Origin: Gracilimonas sp.
GTDB taxonomy: Bacteria; Bacteroidota; Rhodothermia; Balneolales; Balneolaceae
Reading direction: 5' to 3'
Length of the DNA: 64,000 nt
NCBI RefSeq assembly: GCF_040218225.1
Contig: NZ_JAVJQO010000004.1
Location: 186,001-250,000 of the forward strand
Shown here: piece after piece, positions 35,021 to 43,593 of the stretch
Layout of the letters: the number at the start of each line of letters is the position of its first letter
Numbering within the stretch: the stretch's first letter is position 1
The notes under the pieces: model-generated
Told to the model about the DNA's origin: nothing
Database searches by the model: none
What the model saw: the letters and a program-made list of their open reading frames with translations, nothing else
Position numbers and translations under genes: made by a program

Positions 35021-36254
35021 CATCGCGAGGAGAAATGAATGCTTACAGTCGAGTTATATTGTAATCCGACGACGCGATCTCACTGAACTATTTGGGATCT
35101 CGCTATCGGGAGATTGCTTCGTTGAACTATATCCCAATCCTGCATTAAGCATTTCGGGCGCCTCGCAATGACGGGTTTCTATTTTAATCCCGGTAAATCA
35201 CCCAATCCCGAAAATCATAGTTCAAATACCCGGTCATCGCGAGGAGTATCGGTGTTTTCACTCGGCCACCATTTTCTTCCGACGAAGCGACCTCCCTGCA
35301 TTACTTGAGATCTCGCTATCGGGAGATTGCTTCGTTGAACTACATCCCAAACCTGCATTAAGCATCACGGCGCCTCGCAATGACGGGTTTTTATTTTTTA
35401 ATCCCGGTAATCCCCCAATCCTGAAAATCATGGTTCAAATACCCGGTCATCGCGAGGAGTATCGGTGCTTGCACTCGGCCACCATTTTCTTCCGACGAAG
35501 CGATCTCCCTGAACTACTTGGGAGGCTGCTATCGGGAGATTGCTTCGTTGAACTACATCCCAAACCTGCATTAAGCATCACGGCGCCTCGCAATGACGGG
35601 TTTTTATTTTAATCCAGGTAATCCCCCAATCCCGAAAATCATGGTTCCAATACCCGGTCATCGCGAGGAGTATCGGTGTTTGAACTAAAGCAATTTGTCT
35701 TCCGACGAAGCGATCTCCCTGCATTACTTGGGATATCGCTATCGGGAGATTGCTTCGTTGAACTATATCCCAATCCTGCATTATGCATCACGGCGCCTCG
35801 CAATGACGGGTTTTTATTTTAATCCCGGTAATCCCCCAATCCCGAAAATCATGGTTCAAATACCCGGTCATCGCGAGGAGTATCGGTGTTTGAACTAAAG
35901 CAATTTGTCTTCCGACGACGCGATCTCCCTGCATTACTTGGGATCTCGCTATCGGGAGATTGCTTCGTTGAACTATATCCCAATCCTGCATTATGCATCA
36001 CGGCGCCTCGCAATGACAGGTTTCTATTTTAATCCCGGTAAATCCCCCAATCCTGAAAATCATGGTTCAAATACCCGGTCATCGCGAGGAGTATCGGTGC
36101 TTGCACTCGGCCACCATTTTCTTCCGACGAAGCGATCTCCCTGCATTACTTGAGATCTCGCTATCGGGAGATTGCTTCGTTGTTCTGCATCCCAATCCTG
36201 CATTATGCATCACGGCGCCTCGCAATGACGGGTTTTTATTTTAATCCCGGTAAA
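35021..36254. repeat. Tandem array, six copies of a ~211 bp unit derived from repeat family A
   Basis: Units start at CATCGCGAGGAG: 35021, 35235, 35448, 35659, 35869 and 36080 (spacing 214, 213, 211, 210, 211). Each ends CTCGCAATGACGGG plus TTTATTTTAATCCCGGTAA, and holds an inverted pair GACGAAGCGATCTCCCT / GGGAGATTGCTTCGTTG. Copies 4 and 5 share one variant block (TTTGAACTAAAGCAATTTG), copies 2, 3 and 6 another (CACTCGGCCACCATTTTC). Small ORFs called here simply read the repeats. The array fills the gap between fic and hsdS. Units are too long and too uniform for CRISPR. Confidence 0.92.
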
Positions 36255-37433
36255 TCACCCAAACGCCCCCTGCACCAACGACGAAAACAACTCTTCTGAT
36301 TTTTTTAAAATGAGCTTGTTTTCTGCTCTTTCTTTCATAATGCTTTCTGAAATATTTAAAAACTTATCCTGCATCTCAATGGGAGGTAATATAATTTCAT
36401 AATCCTTTACCATACCGACATTTAAGTTCGGCTGATTCCCGCCTCTCCCCATTTCTCTTAGTTCATCATATTGAAGCTTTAGGTAATTGAATAAAAAGTC
36501 CGGTTTAAATTTTTCAGATGGATAAATAGCCGCACAAGCTTGGTTAGTTGTTGCTTCCAGCTTTAACATGCCAACATTCCCTCTTGTCTTACCTTGTCCA
36601 TACATAGCTACCAAAATTGTATCCTTTGGATATAACTTACAGCTGGACTCTTTTAAGCCTAATTCAGTAATAGTTTCTTCAGATTCATAAATATATCTTC
36701 CGCTAACTTCTGTTGTTTTAACCCATGGAATTTTCCCACCAAAATACTCCGGTTTTTTTCTTGAAGGAGTGCTGCCAGAATTTATCTTCGTTAGTTCTTT
36801 CAACTTTACTTTATCCCACCCTTTCGGATTGGTAACCGGATCCCCAAACATCTCCAAAAACACGCTTTGGATGAGTTCGTCGTATTTGGCGAGCATTTCC
36901 CTGTCTATGTCGATGAGCCGCTGCGCCCGGTCCAGCTTCTCCACAATGGCTTTCTGCTCGGTAAGGCTGGGCAGGGGGATTTTTACCTTATCAAGATATC
37001 TTTTGAGTTGTAAATTTCGGATACCTGTAGTTTTATTTTGAAATAACTCACTTCCGCCCCTTATGTAAGAATGAAGTAATCCATAATGAACATACTTTGG
37101 CTCTACTTCTTTCTTTGGTCTAATTGCACTCGTAAAGTTGCTAAACAAATAATTTTCACCATCGTCAATATCAAAATATACCACGCGACCAACGGGTTGA
37201 TTTTTGCTACCACCAGATTTCTCTATAATAATATCTCCTGGTTTAAGCCTTTTCTTCTCAATCTTTCGGTCTGGAATTTCACGAAATGCTACATCATGCA
37301 AATCAATCCTTCCATCATCTGAAAAATTTGTATTCCTAATAACAGGAATGCCATCTGATTCTGATTCAGCTTCGTTTCCCCATTCACCACTAACCGGTTT
37401 TTCGACAATTTTTGAAATGCTAACTCTCTTCAA
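36255..37433 (-). CDS. hsdS: Type I restriction-modification specificity subunit HsdS
   Basis: 392 residues with two target-recognition domains, roughly 1-155 and 205-365. Each is followed by a helical conserved region: LTEQKAIVEKLDRAQRLIDIDREMLAKYDEL after the first, and EMQDKFLNISESIMKERAENKL after the second. The second domain contains the typical opening GSTPSRKKPEYFGGKIPWVKT. The two halves set the bipartite DNA site. The N-terminal TRD lacks a long leading segment and begins MKRVSISKIVE, so it may be slightly short. ATGA overlap with hsdM. The gene's end adjoins the tandem array. Confidence 0.93.
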   Translation of the reverse strand: MKRVSISKIVEKPVSGEWGNEAESESDGIPVIRNTNFSDDGRIDLHDVAFREIPDRKIEKKRLKPGDIIIEKSGGSKNQPVGRVVYFDIDDGENYLFSNFTSAIRPKKEVEPKYVHYGLLHSYIRGGSELFQNKTTGIRNLQLKRYLDKVKIPLPSLTEQKAIVEKLDRAQRLIDIDREMLAKYDELIQSVFLEMFGDPVTNPKGWDKVKLKELTKINSGSTPSRKKPEYFGGKIPWVKTTEVSGRYIYESEETITELGLKESSCKLYPKDTILVAMYGQGKTRGNVGMLKLEATTNQACAAIYPSEKFKPDFLFNYLKLQYDELREMGRGGNQPNLNVGMVKDYEIILPPIEMQDKFLNISESIMKERAENKLILKKSEELFSSLVQGAFG

Positions 37434-38905
37434 ACCATCCCCTCCAGTTCATCCAAAATTTTCAGGCGTTCTTCGGCAAGCTGTCGCAGTCCGGGCTGAC
37501 CATCTTTCCCGTTGATGATGGTTTTGGGATCGTCGTATTCCACTTCTTCGTATTCAATCTCTTTGTAGCGGTTAATGGAGAGATCGTAGTTTTGCTCCAC
37601 GATCTCGTCTTTTGGCACGAGGAAACTGCGCTCGGTGCGCTTGCGGCCGGTTTCATCGTCTAAATTATGGTATCGCTGAATGATGTCGGGGATGTCGTCG
37701 TCTTCAATTTTATCGCGCTTGTCATCGAGGGAATAACCGTCGGCTTTCATATCGTAAAACCAAACGTTATCGGTTCCGCCCGAGTTGGTTTTGGTGAAGA
37801 TGATCACAGCCGTACTCACTCCGGCATAGGGTTTAAATACCCCGCTCGGCATAGAGATCACCGCATTCAGCTGCTGCTCTTCCACCAAAATCCGGCGTAT
37901 TTCCTTATGCGCTTTGGAACTTCCAAATAGCACACCATCCGGCACCACCACGGCAGCCCGTCCACCGGTTTTCAGCGCTCGTAAAAAGAGGGCATTAAAC
38001 AGCAATTCGGTCTTTTTGGTCTTTACGGTTTGGAGCAGATCGACCGCTACACTGTCATAATCCAGCGAACCCTTAAACGGGGGATTGGCAAGAATAAGAT
38101 CAAAGCGGTCACGAAGGTCATCATCATCCGAAGAAGAAAGCGAATCTTTGTAGTCAATCGTCGCGCCGTCAAAACCATGCATCACCATATTCATATTCCC
38201 GATGCGGAGCATGGAGTTGTCAAAATCGTAGCCGGTAAACATCTCCGACTTAAAATGTTCGCGGGTTTTATCATCCACCATGGCCTTGGCGTGGTTATCG
38301 CGAATGTATTCTCCGGCAGCCACTAAAAATCCGGCCGTACCACAAGCAGGATCGGCGATATTCTCCAGCGGCTTGGGCTGGGTCAGCTCCACCATCATCT
38401 TAATAATGTGTCTCGGCGTACGGAACTGCCCGTTTTGTCCTGACTCTTTCAATTTCGAGAGCATGTATTCATACACATCTCCCTTCATATCTCGATTACT
38501 CAAATCAAGCTGATCCAATAAATCCACCACACGCGCCAATGTGGATGCTTTCGGAAACATAAAAATAGCTCCCTCCATATGCTTGCGATAGGTATTGCCG
38601 TTTTTACCTCCCAGTTTTTTCATAAACGGAAACACGTCATCTCTGACCGTTTCGAATAATGCATCCGGGTCGAGCTGCTTTAAATTTCGCCACCGAAGAT
38701 GTTCTTCATCTTCCGCAAAAATCATTTCTTGATCATCACCGGTACGAATAGCTTTTCTTTCTTTTCGAAGTTGATCATCATCCAGTCCTTTGATGAACAA
38801 GAGATAGGTCAGTTGTTCAATGACGGTAAGCGGATTGGAAATGCCCGCCGTCCACAGCGTTTCCCAAATTTTATCGACTTTATTTTTTAGTTCGCCTGTG
38901 AGCAT
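37430..38905 (-). CDS. hsdM: Type I DNA methyltransferase HsdM (N6-adenine)
   Basis: 491 residues; start set at ATG 38905, where the family N-terminus (MLTGELKNKVDKIWETLW) begins, although the frame is open 21 codons further up. Contains the N-terminal helical HsdM domain, the SAM-binding motif DPACGTAGFLVAAGEYI and the catalytic NPPF (ILANPPFKGSLDYD). With HsdS it methylates adenine in the recognition site and, with HsdR, forms the restriction complex. First gene of the hsdM-hsdS pair; hsdR is 3.6 kb downstream, after the repeat array and fic. Confidence 0.96.
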   Translation of the reverse strand: MLTGELKNKVDKIWETLWTAGISNPLTVIEQLTYLLFIKGLDDDQLRKERKAIRTGDDQEMIFAEDEEHLRWRNLKQLDPDALFETVRDDVFPFMKKLGGKNGNTYRKHMEGAIFMFPKASTLARVVDLLDQLDLSNRDMKGDVYEYMLSKLKESGQNGQFRTPRHIIKMMVELTQPKPLENIADPACGTAGFLVAAGEYIRDNHAKAMVDDKTREHFKSEMFTGYDFDNSMLRIGNMNMVMHGFDGATIDYKDSLSSSDDDDLRDRFDLILANPPFKGSLDYDSVAVDLLQTVKTKKTELLFNALFLRALKTGGRAAVVVPDGVLFGSSKAHKEIRRILVEEQQLNAVISMPSGVFKPYAGVSTAVIIFTKTNSGGTDNVWFYDMKADGYSLDDKRDKIEDDDIPDIIQRYHNLDDETGRKRTERSFLVPKDEIVEQNYDLSINRYKEIEYEEVEYDDPKTIINGKDGQPGLRQLAEERLKILDELEGMV

Positions 38906-38979
38906 GATTTGATCACCTATTAAGATAGATTTAGAAATTATAAATGCATAGCATAACGAAACAAACATCTCCCGAAAAC

Positions 38980-39014
38980 AAAAAAGCCCGATACAATTTA
39001 ACCTGCATCGGGCT
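38980..39014 (-). terminator. Terminator downstream of tRNA-Phe
   Basis: GCCCGAT (38986-38992) and ATCGGGC (39007-39013) form a 7-bp stem; on the minus strand the stem is followed by UUUUU. It ends the tRNA-Phe transcript before hsdM. Confidence 0.85.
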
Positions 39015-39024
39015 TTACTTGATG

Positions 39025-39097
<73 letters not shown>

Positions 39098-39112
39098 TTT
39101 CAACAAGGACGG

Positions 39113-39144
39113 CAAAGATACAGGGTTTGGAATCTTTATACAAT
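39113..39144 (-). promoter_or_regulatory. Bacteroidota-type promoter for tRNA-Phe
   Basis: On the minus strand: ATTG, 20 bp, TATCTTTG, then 15 bp to the first tRNA base. TATCTTTG matches the Bacteroidota -7 consensus TAnnTTTG exactly and the upstream TTG lies at the expected spacing of a -33 element. Confidence 0.7.
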
Positions 39145-39200
39145 AATAAATTGGCAGAAAGCAGAGTCTTTTTACCAAACAGCATTAATTACCACATCAA

Positions 39201-39226
39201 GATCCCGGATCAAGTCCGGGATGACA
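39201..39226. repeat. Dispersed palindromic repeat (GATCCCGGATCAAGTCCGGGATGACA)
   Basis: CCCGGA TCAAG TCCGGG palindrome followed by ATGACA. Same style as 56532-56557 and 24878-24954; common intergenic repeat in this genome. Confidence 0.7.
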
Positions 39227-39420
39227 ACATTGGGTAGATCAAAAATACGAAGCCTTACTTTGTCATCCCGAGTGCGTAGTAAACCTTTAACTCTGAGATG
39301 TAATACACGAGGGACCTCAAAGTTAAAACTACCCGTTAATGCAGAACCTGATATCCTTCGCGTTGTGTAAAAGATGCCTTTCAAAATTCATTGGCGCTCA
39401 GGATGACAATACCCTAAAAC

Positions 39421-41130
39421 CTACTCTCCCGAAATATGTATGTCTTTTAAGCGAAGCTGTAGCGTACGCCGGCCGTTCCAGTTATTCTCTTCCAGTACAT
39501 AGGCAATTTTAAACGGATCTCCCTTTCGTACATCCGGCAGGTATTCGTGCATATTAAAGCCGATGGTATCAAAAACTCCGGAACCGTTTTGGCTGACCCG
39601 CATCTTCAGGTGTCCATTCCCTACAATCGTGGGAACACCTACCACTGTAACCTCTTCACTTACAAAAACAGGACGGAGGTTGCCGGGGCCAAAGGGCTCA
39701 AACTGACTCAACAACTTCCAGAATTTCATATCCACTTCCCCCAGGTCCAGCTTGGCATCAACGGTAAGTTCTGGTTCAAAAGAATTTTCTGAGAGGTCGG
39801 TATAGGCCAGCTCGTTCATCCGGCGACGGAATTCAGACAGATTCCCCTCTTCGAGGGTGAGTCCGGCCGCAAACTCATGCCCGCCAAACTGCTCAAGTAA
39901 ATCACCACACTTCTTGATGGCATCATAAATATTGAAGCCCTTAATACTCCGTGCCGATCCTTTGATCTTTCCATCTACGTTACTGAGCATAATAGCGGGG
40001 CGGTGATATAAATCCACCAGCCGCGAGGCCACAATTCCAATCACCCCAAGATGCCAGTCTTCACTGTACAACACGATGGTGGAAGTCTCATCCATATCAA
40101 AATCTTTTTCGATTTGCTCCATGGCTTCCTTCATGGTTTTGGAGTCGGTATCCCGGCGTTTCAGGTTAATCGATTCCAGCTCGTAGGCATGCGATTTAGC
40201 TTCACCCAGACTCTCGGAAATCATGAGCTTTACAGCCGTACTGGCATCGCCCATACGTCCGGCTGCATTAATCCGCGGGCCAATGGAAAACACAATTTTG
40301 GACGTGTTTACATCTTCCTTGGAAACCTTGATCAACTCAAGCAGCGCTTTAATTCCAACACGCGGACTCCGCTGTATCATCTGCAGGCCAGCTTTCATCA
40401 GCACCCGGTTTTCATCAATGATGGGCACGATATCGGAAGCAATAGAAATGGCCACCAGATCCAGAAACTTATAGGAAATAGTATCCGGCAACCCCAACTT
40501 GTGGATGGTTCCCTGAATGAGTTTAAAACCAACACCTGCACCAGAGAGCCCTTCAAAGGGATAGCTGCAATCGGGGCGCTTGGGATCGAGAACAGCTATG
40601 GCATCCGGAATTCCATCGCCTACCGTATGGTGATCACAAATAATCAGGTCGATGCCTTTTTCTTTGGCCACCCTGGCTTCTTCAATAGCTGTGATTCCGC
40701 AATCTACCGATACAATCAGTGAAGCCTTAATTTCTTCAGCGTACTTAATACCATCGGGATTAATACCATACCCCTCTTTGAAGCGATGAGGAATGTAATA
40801 GTCAGCATCTACCCCAAATTCTTTTAAAAAAGTGTAGACGCAGGAAGTTGCCGTAGTCCCGTCAACGTCGTAGTCGCCGTAAACGAGTACTTTCTCACTT
40901 TTACGAATGGCCAGAGCTAAACGTTCTGCACCAGCTTCCATATCCTTCATTAAAAAAGGATCGTGGAGGTTTTCTATCTTTGGCCTGAAAAAGTATTCTG
41001 CATCATCGTATGTTTTTATGCCGCGTATAGCCAATAGTTGGGCTATTTTGTCCGGAATTCCAAGCATATCCCCTAATTTGGCGATGTACTTTTCCTCTTC
41101 CGGCTGCGCGTATACCCAGCGGAATGACAT
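39421..41130 (-). CDS. recJ: Single-stranded-DNA-specific exonuclease RecJ
   Basis: 569 residues from ATG 41130; the open frame extends further up but without similarity. DHH phosphoesterase motifs: VYGDYDVDGTTATS (motif I, near 78), VSVDCGIT, ICDHHTVGD (DHH box), SGAGVGFKL; the C-terminal DHHA1 domain has GGHEFAAGLTL, and an OB-fold follows. RecJ degrades single strands 5' to 3' in recombination and mismatch repair. Length is normal for the short form of the family. Confidence 0.96.
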   Translation of the reverse strand: MSFRWVYAQPEEEKYIAKLGDMLGIPDKIAQLLAIRGIKTYDDAEYFFRPKIENLHDPFLMKDMEAGAERLALAIRKSEKVLVYGDYDVDGTTATSCVYTFLKEFGVDADYYIPHRFKEGYGINPDGIKYAEEIKASLIVSVDCGITAIEEARVAKEKGIDLIICDHHTVGDGIPDAIAVLDPKRPDCSYPFEGLSGAGVGFKLIQGTIHKLGLPDTISYKFLDLVAISIASDIVPIIDENRVLMKAGLQMIQRSPRVGIKALLELIKVSKEDVNTSKIVFSIGPRINAAGRMGDASTAVKLMISESLGEAKSHAYELESINLKRRDTDSKTMKEAMEQIEKDFDMDETSTIVLYSEDWHLGVIGIVASRLVDLYHRPAIMLSNVDGKIKGSARSIKGFNIYDAIKKCGDLLEQFGGHEFAAGLTLEEGNLSEFRRRMNELAYTDLSENSFEPELTVDAKLDLGEVDMKFWKLLSQFEPFGPGNLRPVFVSEEVTVVGVPTIVGNGHLKMRVSQNGSGVFDTIGFNMHEYLPDVRKGDPFKIAYVLEENNWNGRRTLQLRLKDIHISGE

Positions 41131-41350
41131 GATTGTTTTGTGCTTTATTTTTATACATAGAGGCAAATCGGCGGCCAGGCCGGTACGCCAACGCAAAATG
41201 CGTTCTTATTACTTATATAAAATACTATTTAACGAGAGAAAATCAGCATGTTTGTTAACATAAAAATCACAATGCCCCTTCATCGTTCAAATTCGGCCCA
41301 ACTCTTCAAAAAATAATTACAAGTATTTATGTCTGAACCGATTTATTTGG

Positions 41351-41381
41351 TTGAGAACCGTCAAATAAATCCCGAACTTTG
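41351..41381 (+). promoter_or_regulatory. Probable promoter of the leucine-dehydrogenase-type gene
   Basis: TTG (41351-41353), exactly 20 bp, then GAACTTTG (41374-41381), one mismatch from TAnnTTTG. About 47 bp upstream of the start codon at 41429. Confidence 0.45.
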
Positions 41382-41428
41382 GAAGCGGTTCCAGAAAAGA
41401 GCCTTATGAATAATTTATCCTTGTTGAA

Positions 41429-42604
41429 ATGATTGATGCACCCGTTAAACACCCCAGGAAATTGACTGAAGAAAACCCAAATTTTTCCATTTTTAATCAG
41501 CTTGCCAACCATGAACATGAGCAGATCGTGATGTGCTCTGATCCTGAAGTTGGACTGAAGGCCATCATCGCTATTCATAATACAACACTTGGTCCTGCTC
41601 TTGGCGGAACCCGTATGTGGAACTATGAATCTGAAGAAGCTGCACTCAAAGATGTACTTCGCCTTTCACGGGGCATGACCTACAAAGCAGCTATTTCCGG
41701 GCTGAATCTAGGAGGCGGTAAAGCTGTCATTATCGGCGACCCGCATACTGAAAAAACCGAAGCTTTATTCCGGTCTTTTGGTCGCTTTGTGGATGGCTTG
41801 GGTGGACGATACATCACCGCTGAAGACGTGGGAATGACCGAGCGGGAGATGGAATGGATTTATTCCGAAACCAAGTATGTAACCGGAATCCCAAAAGCGT
41901 TGGGTGGCAGTGGAAATCCTTCTCCGGTGACTGCCTATGGTGTGTACATGGGAGTGAAAGCCTGTGCCAAAAAAGCGTATGGAAGTGATTCACTGGAGGG
42001 CAAAAAGATCGCACTTCAGGGAGCCGGAAATGTGGCATCCTATTTTGCTAAACATGCATCCAAAGAAGGAGCAAAACTCTACATTTGTGATATTTACGAA
42101 GACAAAGCCAAGTCTCTGGCTGAAGAAGTGGGTGGGGAGCTGGTAGATCCTGACGATATTTACGGACTGGATGTAGACATCTATACCCCTTGTGCTTTAG
42201 GCGGTGTCATAAATGACGACACCATGGATCAGTTTAAGTGTGATATTATTGCCGGCGGCGCCAATAACGTGCTGGATGAAGAAGATAAGCACGGACAAAT
42301 GCTGCTCGACAAGGGCATTTTATACGCACCAGACTATGTGATTAACGCCGGTGGAATTATAAACATTGCCAGCGAACTGGAAGGATATAATGAGGAAAGA
42401 GCTCTTCAGAATGCCGGAAATATCTATAACACCATCACTGACATTCTAAATTATTCAGAAGAACATGGCATCCCGGCTCATGTTGCTTCTAACGATCTGG
42501 CAGAGAAAAGAATCAATACGATTGGCCATATCAAGAATAAATATTCCTCTAAAGCAAATGTATCCGGAAGGCTTGGAGAAGTTTACAAACGGTTTATCGA
42601 CTGA
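41429..42604 (+). CDS. Leucine/branched-chain amino-acid dehydrogenase (Glu/Leu/Phe/Val family)
   Basis: 391 residues, somewhat longer than the usual ~360. NAD-dependent oxidative deamination of leucine, valine or related amino acids is likely. The N-terminal domain has LGPALGGTRMWNY (substrate loop) and the paired lysines Lys86 (MTYKAA) and Lys98 (GGGKAVI) that define the active site; the Rossmann motif is GAGNVASYFAKHA. Similarity to leucine dehydrogenase (GPALGGTRMW) is clearer than to glutamate dehydrogenase, but phenylalanine dehydrogenase is not excluded. Monocistronic: own promoter-like element and strong terminator. Confidence 0.88.
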   Translation: MIDAPVKHPRKLTEENPNFSIFNQLANHEHEQIVMCSDPEVGLKAIIAIHNTTLGPALGGTRMWNYESEEAALKDVLRLSRGMTYKAAISGLNLGGGKAVIIGDPHTEKTEALFRSFGRFVDGLGGRYITAEDVGMTEREMEWIYSETKYVTGIPKALGGSGNPSPVTAYGVYMGVKACAKKAYGSDSLEGKKIALQGAGNVASYFAKHASKEGAKLYICDIYEDKAKSLAEEVGGELVDPDDIYGLDVDIYTPCALGGVINDDTMDQFKCDIIAGGANNVLDEEDKHGQMLLDKGILYAPDYVINAGGIINIASELEGYNEERALQNAGNIYNTITDILNYSEEHGIPAHVASNDLAEKRINTIGHIKNKYSSKANVSGRLGEVYKRFID

Positions 42605-42637
42605 TAGATAAAGTCAATCCTATTTGAGTGAGTGAAA

Positions 42638-42669
42638 GGGGCGCTTCGGTTTGAGGCGCCCTTTTTTTT
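42638..42669 (+). terminator. Rho-independent terminator of the leucine-dehydrogenase-type gene
   Basis: GGGCGC (42639-42644) pairs with GCGCCC (42656-42661), followed by eight T. Immediately upstream of repeat element 1. Confidence 0.92.
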
Positions 42670-42677
42670 GTGGGGTG

Positions 42678-42861
42678 GCCTTCGCGGGCATTGACCCTCT
42701 CCTTTGTTTCCTCTCCCCAGAGAGGAAGACTCCTTAGTGATATTTCAGCTTATTTCAAGACTCTTGCCAATGGGTATATTCTTTTACTCACTCATAAACC
42801 AACCAAGGAGTCTTCCCCGCTCGGGCGGGGATTGAGGGGCGGGTCAATGCCGGCGAAGGGC
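42678..42861. mobile_element. Repeat element 1 flanking DUF559 gene, with terminal inverted repeats
   Basis: 184 bp. Left end CCTTCGCGGGCATTGACC (42679-42696) is complementary to right end GGTCAATGCCGGCGAAGG (42842-42859) at 17 of 18 positions. Inside, GGAAGACTCCTT faces AAGGAGTCTTCC, so the whole can fold on itself. About 80% identical by eye to element 2 (43308-43490), same orientation; the block CCAATGGGTATATTCTTTTA onward through CTCACTCATAAACC is identical. No coding capacity. Confidence 0.8.
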
Positions 42862-42880
42862 TCTGCACTTTTATAAAAGC

Positions 42881-43252
42881 TCACTCATGCTCAAGTATCC
42901 ACCTTTCTATTTCCATCACTACAGACTCCGTATAGTGCTTAGCATCAGATTCACTAAAACGCAGAAAACTCACACCCAACTGCTCAATTATTTCCTGACG
43001 TTGTTTATCATATTCAATTTTATAGTCATGACTTCTGCCATCAATTTCGATTGCTAACCTGAGTTCACGGCAATAGAAATCAACGATGAAACGATGGACT
43101 GGATGCTGCCTCCGGAATTTATAATCGAGTAGCTTCTTATTCTTAATTGCTTTCCAAATTTCGATTTCGCCTGGAGTCGAATTTTTTCGAAGCCAGCGGG
43201 CTTTGGCAATAAGATCTTTCCTATATGGAATGATTGGTATTCTCTTTTTCAT
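42881..43252 (-). CDS. DUF559-family endonuclease-like protein (Vsr/PD-(D/E)xK fold)
   Basis: 123 residues. Start chosen at ATG 43252, preceded by AGAGGG on the minus strand; the longer frame runs into the flanking repeat. DUF559 signature parts are all present: ARWLRKNSTPGEIEIWKAIK, YKFRRQHPVHRFIVDFYCRELRLAIEIDGRSHD, and the helical end. The D-F-Y-C and A-I-E-I-D-G-x-x-H residues form the putative metal site of this Vsr-like nuclease fold. Flanked on both sides by 184-bp elements with inverted ends, in direct orientation. Biochemical function of DUF559 proteins is not established. Confidence 0.9.
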   Translation of the reverse strand: MKKRIPIIPYRKDLIAKARWLRKNSTPGEIEIWKAIKNKKLLDYKFRRQHPVHRFIVDFYCRELRLAIEIDGRSHDYKIEYDKQRQEIIEQLGVSFLRFSESDAKHYTESVVMEIERWILEHE

Positions 43253-43307
43253 TGTACCCTCTTTTATTTTAAAAACTATAAAAAATGAGGTAATGGCAAG
43301 TTTTTGG

Positions 43308-43490
43308 GCCTTCGTAGGCATTCACCTTCTCCTTTGTTTCCTCTCTCGGGAGAGGAAGACTCCTTGGTTATATCAGATTCCGCTACAACATGACTGCCAA
43401 TGGGTATATTCTTTTACTCACTCATAAACCAACCAAGGAGCCTCCCCGCTCGGGCGGGGATTGAGGGGTGGGTCAATGCCGGCAAAAGGC
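43308..43490. mobile_element. Repeat element 2 flanking DUF559 gene, with terminal inverted repeats
   Basis: 183 bp, direct copy of element 1. Left end CCTTCGTAGGCATTCACC (43309-43326), right end GGTCAATGCCGGCAAAAGG (from 43471). Inner pair GGAAGACTCCTTGGTT / AACCAAGGAGCCTCC. Its left end lies 56 bp upstream of the DUF559 start. The rest of the gap up to Hsp33 holds only a promoter-like motif. Confidence 0.8.
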
Positions 43491-43546
43491 TATCCCTTTT
43501 TTAAAAGACCATACTTCTCCCTCCAAATAAAATTACTTTTTCTGCG

Positions 43547-43554
43547 TATCTTTG
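43547..43554 (+). promoter_or_regulatory. Probable -7 promoter element of hslO
   Basis: TATCTTTG, an exact TAnnTTTG match, 39 bp upstream of the chosen Hsp33 start at 43594. No clear TTG at -33. Confidence 0.5.
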
Positions 43555-43593
43555 AGGTACTATTTTTTAAAAAGAGATTTTTTTATTCCACCT

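Larger units (their letters stand above)
39098..39420. other. Gene-free stretch between tRNA-Phe and recJ
   Basis: 323 bp. Besides the tRNA promoter it holds a short palindromic dispersed repeat at 39201-39226 (CCCGGATCAAGTCCGGG) and a second GTCATCCCGAG-type remnant at about 39260-39410 ending AGGATGACAA. No ORF with coding character was recognised. Confidence 0.7.

Noticed and set aside
35430-36244. Several 60-82 residue ORFs in the tandem array
   Set aside because: They recur with the repeat unit on both strands and change with its variants; they are by-products of the repeats.
35021-36254. Possible CRISPR array
   Set aside because: Units are about 211 bp and nearly identical throughout, with no short repeats separated by unique spacers and no cas genes.
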